A stretch of DNA of 64,000 nt, taken from NCBI RefSeq assembly GCF_001420695.1, contig NZ_LJJB01000010.1, positions 920,131-984,130 on the forward strand, read 5' to 3'. Both the position numbers and the translations under genes were made by a program. Source of the stretch: Brevibacillus choshinensis. Lineage in GTDB: Bacteria; Bacillota; Bacilli; Brevibacillales; Brevibacillaceae. Below the pieces are notes generated by a model. It saw only the letters and a program-made list of their open reading frames with translations. It searched no databases and was not told the origin of the DNA. Positions 62,342-64,000 of the stretch are shown here, piece after piece; the stretch's first letter is position 1, and every line of letters begins with the position of its first letter.

Positions 62342-63481
62342 CTATTCGATCTTTTTGCGGAAACGCAGCATCGAGACGGACAGGATCAAGAGACAAAAGA
62401 TTCCCATGCCCACCGCGTCCTTCCAGAGTGCGGATAAATCGACCGCTTTTAAAAAGATGCCCCGCAAAATTTCCAAAAAATAGGTCAACGGGACGAGACC
62501 ACCCAACCATTGTATCACGAGAGGCATGGATTCGCGCGGGAACATGAATCCCGATAGCAGGACGCTCGGAAGAATGAAGGCAAAGGCGATCTGCATCGCC
62601 TGAAGCTGCGTCTTGGCGATCGTAGAAATAAAGATTCCGAGAATCAGGGTGGTGATTAAAAATAGAACAGAGAGGCTGACCAGGAGTGATACGCTTCCTT
62701 TCACTGGCACCCCGAACCAATAAGTCCCGACTACCAACACGAGGCAAAAGGAAAACAGGCCGATCCCGACGTACGGCGTGATTTTCCCGAGCATCAGCTC
62801 CAGTGGCCGAATCGGCGTCACAATGAGCTGCTCCATCGTCCCCCGCTCTTTTTCACGCACGAGCGAAAAGGCAGTCAGAATCATCGTCACGTTTTGCATA
62901 ATAAGCCCGATCAAACCTGGGATGTTAAATACGATGCTCTCCATGTTCGGGTTAAACAGGACCCGCGTATCTAGCGAAAGCGGTGACTCCAGCTCGCCCA
63001 TCCCTTCTTTTTGCATGCGCTGCTCCTGCATGGAAATGGAACGGTTTTGCACAATGAGCTGGGCATTGGATGTCGCCGTACGGGCAATATTTGGATCAGA
63101 GCCGTCGATGAGCATCTGCACGTTGGCCTGCTCATTCCGGTCGTGTTTGCGTGCATAATCTGGCGGAATCACTAGCGCAACACTGGCACTACCATCGTCC
63201 AGCATCGATTCTATGGCGTCGTAGCCACTCGTATAGGCCGTCACCTCAAACACACGCGTATTGGTAAACTGATCGACCAGCTCTCTGCTGTAGGGAGTTG
63301 AGCTTTGATCCCATACCGCCATCTTGATATCATTTACGTCCGTATTCACAGCATATCCAAACAAAAACAACATCATCAGCGGCATGACGAGAGCGATCGC
63401 CAGACTCGGCCGATCCCGCTTGATCTGGATCATTTCCTTTTTGACCACGGACCAGTAGCGCCCCCAGACGAAGCGTTTCAT
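62342..63481 (-). CDS. ABC-2-type exporter permease (YhgE/Ybh-like)
   Basis: 379 aa. One N-terminal membrane segment, a large extracytoplasmic domain, then five segments with EKERGTMEQLIVTPIRPLELMLGKITPYVGIGL and a C-terminal LVPLTYFLEILRGIFLKAVDL, the ABC-2 permease core. It overlaps the ATPase stop (ATGA). Substrate unknown; exporters of this type handle drugs or lipids. Confidence 0.93.
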   Translation of the reverse strand: MKRFVWGRYWSVVKKEMIQIKRDRPSLAIALVMPLMMLFLFGYAVNTDVNDIKMAVWDQSSTPYSRELVDQFTNTRVFEVTAYTSGYDAIESMLDDGSASVALVIPPDYARKHDRNEQANVQMLIDGSDPNIARTATSNAQLIVQNRSISMQEQRMQKEGMGELESPLSLDTRVLFNPNMESIVFNIPGLIGLIMQNVTMILTAFSLVREKERGTMEQLIVTPIRPLELMLGKITPYVGIGLFSFCLVLVVGTYWFGVPVKGSVSLLVSLSVLFLITTLILGIFISTIAKTQLQAMQIAFAFILPSVLLSGFMFPRESMPLVIQWLGGLVPLTYFLEILRGIFLKAVDLSALWKDAVGMGIFCLLILSVSMLRFRKKIE

Positions 63482-64000
63482 CGTCCTGCCCCCCTCGCAC
63501 CGTTTTCGGCCAAGCGAGCTTCTTCCTGTTTGACTAGATCAATGAATACATCCTCCAGATTGCCTGCACCCATGCGATCAATCAGCTCCTGTGGCGTCCC
63601 CTGTGCCAGCAGGTTTCCGAAAAAGATAAACCCGATCCAGTCGCAGGTCTGCGCCTCATCCATATAGTGCGTGGTGACCAGCACCGTGATGCCCTGGCCG
63701 GCCAGCTCGTGAATGACGTCCCAGAAGATACGCCGTGAGACTGGATCGACTCCAGCTGTCGGTTCGTCCAGGATCAACAGCTCAGGCTTGTGCAGCAATG
63801 CGCAGGAGAGTGCCAGACGTTGTTTCCAGCCTCCTGAGAGTGAGCCCGCAATCTGCTTTTCTCTACCGGTCAGCCCCGCCATCTCAATCAATTCTTTCTT
63901 CCGTTGTTTTCTCTCTGCTGCATGTAACTGATAGACACCTGCGTAAAAATCGAGATTTTCCTCGACCGTCAAGTCTTCGTACAGACTAAACTTTTGAGAC
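63478..64000 (-). CDS. ABC exporter ATPase, 5' part outside the window
   Basis: At least 174 codons; the frame runs off the right edge, so the start and Walker A are missing. Signature LSGGWKQRLALSCALLHKPELLILDEPTAGVD and H-loop VTTHYMDEAQTCD are present, as in DrrA/Ybh-type ATPases. It forms the exporter with the ABC-2 permease encoded next. Confidence 0.92.
   Translation of the reverse strand, partial: SQKFSLYEDLTVEENLDFYAGVYQLHAAERKQRKKELIEMAGLTGREKQIAGSLSGGWKQRLALSCALLHKPELLILDEPTAGVDPVSRRIFWDVIHELAGQGITVLVTTHYMDEAQTCDWIGFIFFGNLLAQGTPQELIDRMGAGNLEDVFIDLVKQEEARLAENGARGAGR

Overview
The window reads as chromosome from an endospore-forming Firmicute. Strong AGGAGG-type ribosome binding sites, spore-coat and germinant-receptor genes, PiT/DUF47 phosphate uptake, GlnR/TnrA-style nitrogen control and the general protein style all suggest Brevibacillus or a near relative; the genus is my inference, the spore-former assignment is directly supported. 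I saw no rRNA, tRNA, CRISPR array, transposase or phage gene.

Layout. 0-5.6 kb: a P-loop/Asp23 fusion protein, two small coat proteins, a MocR regulator divergent from a LysE-type exporter, and a DUF47-PiT phosphate uptake pair. 5.6-13.3 kb (mostly minus): a PadR regulator with two membrane proteins, an LLM flavin monooxygenase with an ATP-grasp enzyme, a cupredoxin-like protein, and panE-ispH-MFS. 13.4-15 kb: a beta-type glutamine synthetase behind a perfect GlnR/TnrA box. 15.1-24.9 kb: an eight-gene catabolic operon (RraA-like, solute-binding lipoprotein, nitrilase-family amidase, OppBCDF-type ABC transporter, creatininase-family amidohydrolase) read from a textbook sigma-54 promoter and faced by a divergent PrpR_N-type sigma-54 activator. 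25.7-27.3 kb: SDR and TetR around a shared dyad. 28.0-31.0 kb: cbiMNQO cobalt uptake under a cobalamin riboswitch and terminator. 31.1-36.0 kb: pyrD and a gerB-A-C type germinant receptor operon. 36-40.4 kb: ald with a PucR/AdeR-like regulator, then an XRE-cupin regulator divergent from an ornithine-cyclodeaminase-family gene. 40.5-48 kb: CheY-like regulator, small proteins, a membrane-anchored BMP-family sensor with a histidine kinase, hydrolase-LysR-rhodanese, S1 protein, VanZ. 48.1-52.6 kb: RND pump and adaptor. 52.9-54.3 kb: 3-oxoacid CoA-transferase. 55-57.9 kb: esterase, MFS, LysR. 58.1-60.4 kb: a seven-repeat beta-propeller probable spore-surface protein. 60.6-64 kb: purU, then TetR and an ABC-2 exporter cut by the window edge.

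The most unusual signal lies between genes. A composite element of about 0.5 kb occurs twice in opposite orientation (27,380-27,938 minus and 54,388-54,890 plus). Each copy has a roughly 250-bp nested palindrome followed by smaller hairpins. One hairpin keeps its stem through three compensatory base-pair changes, as expected of a conserved structured RNA or of a DNA hairpin used by a mobile element. A diverged 40-bp fragment of its 5' end lies at 25,048. Both complete copies sit directly after an operon terminator, in the orientation of that operon. I cannot match it to a known family by eye.
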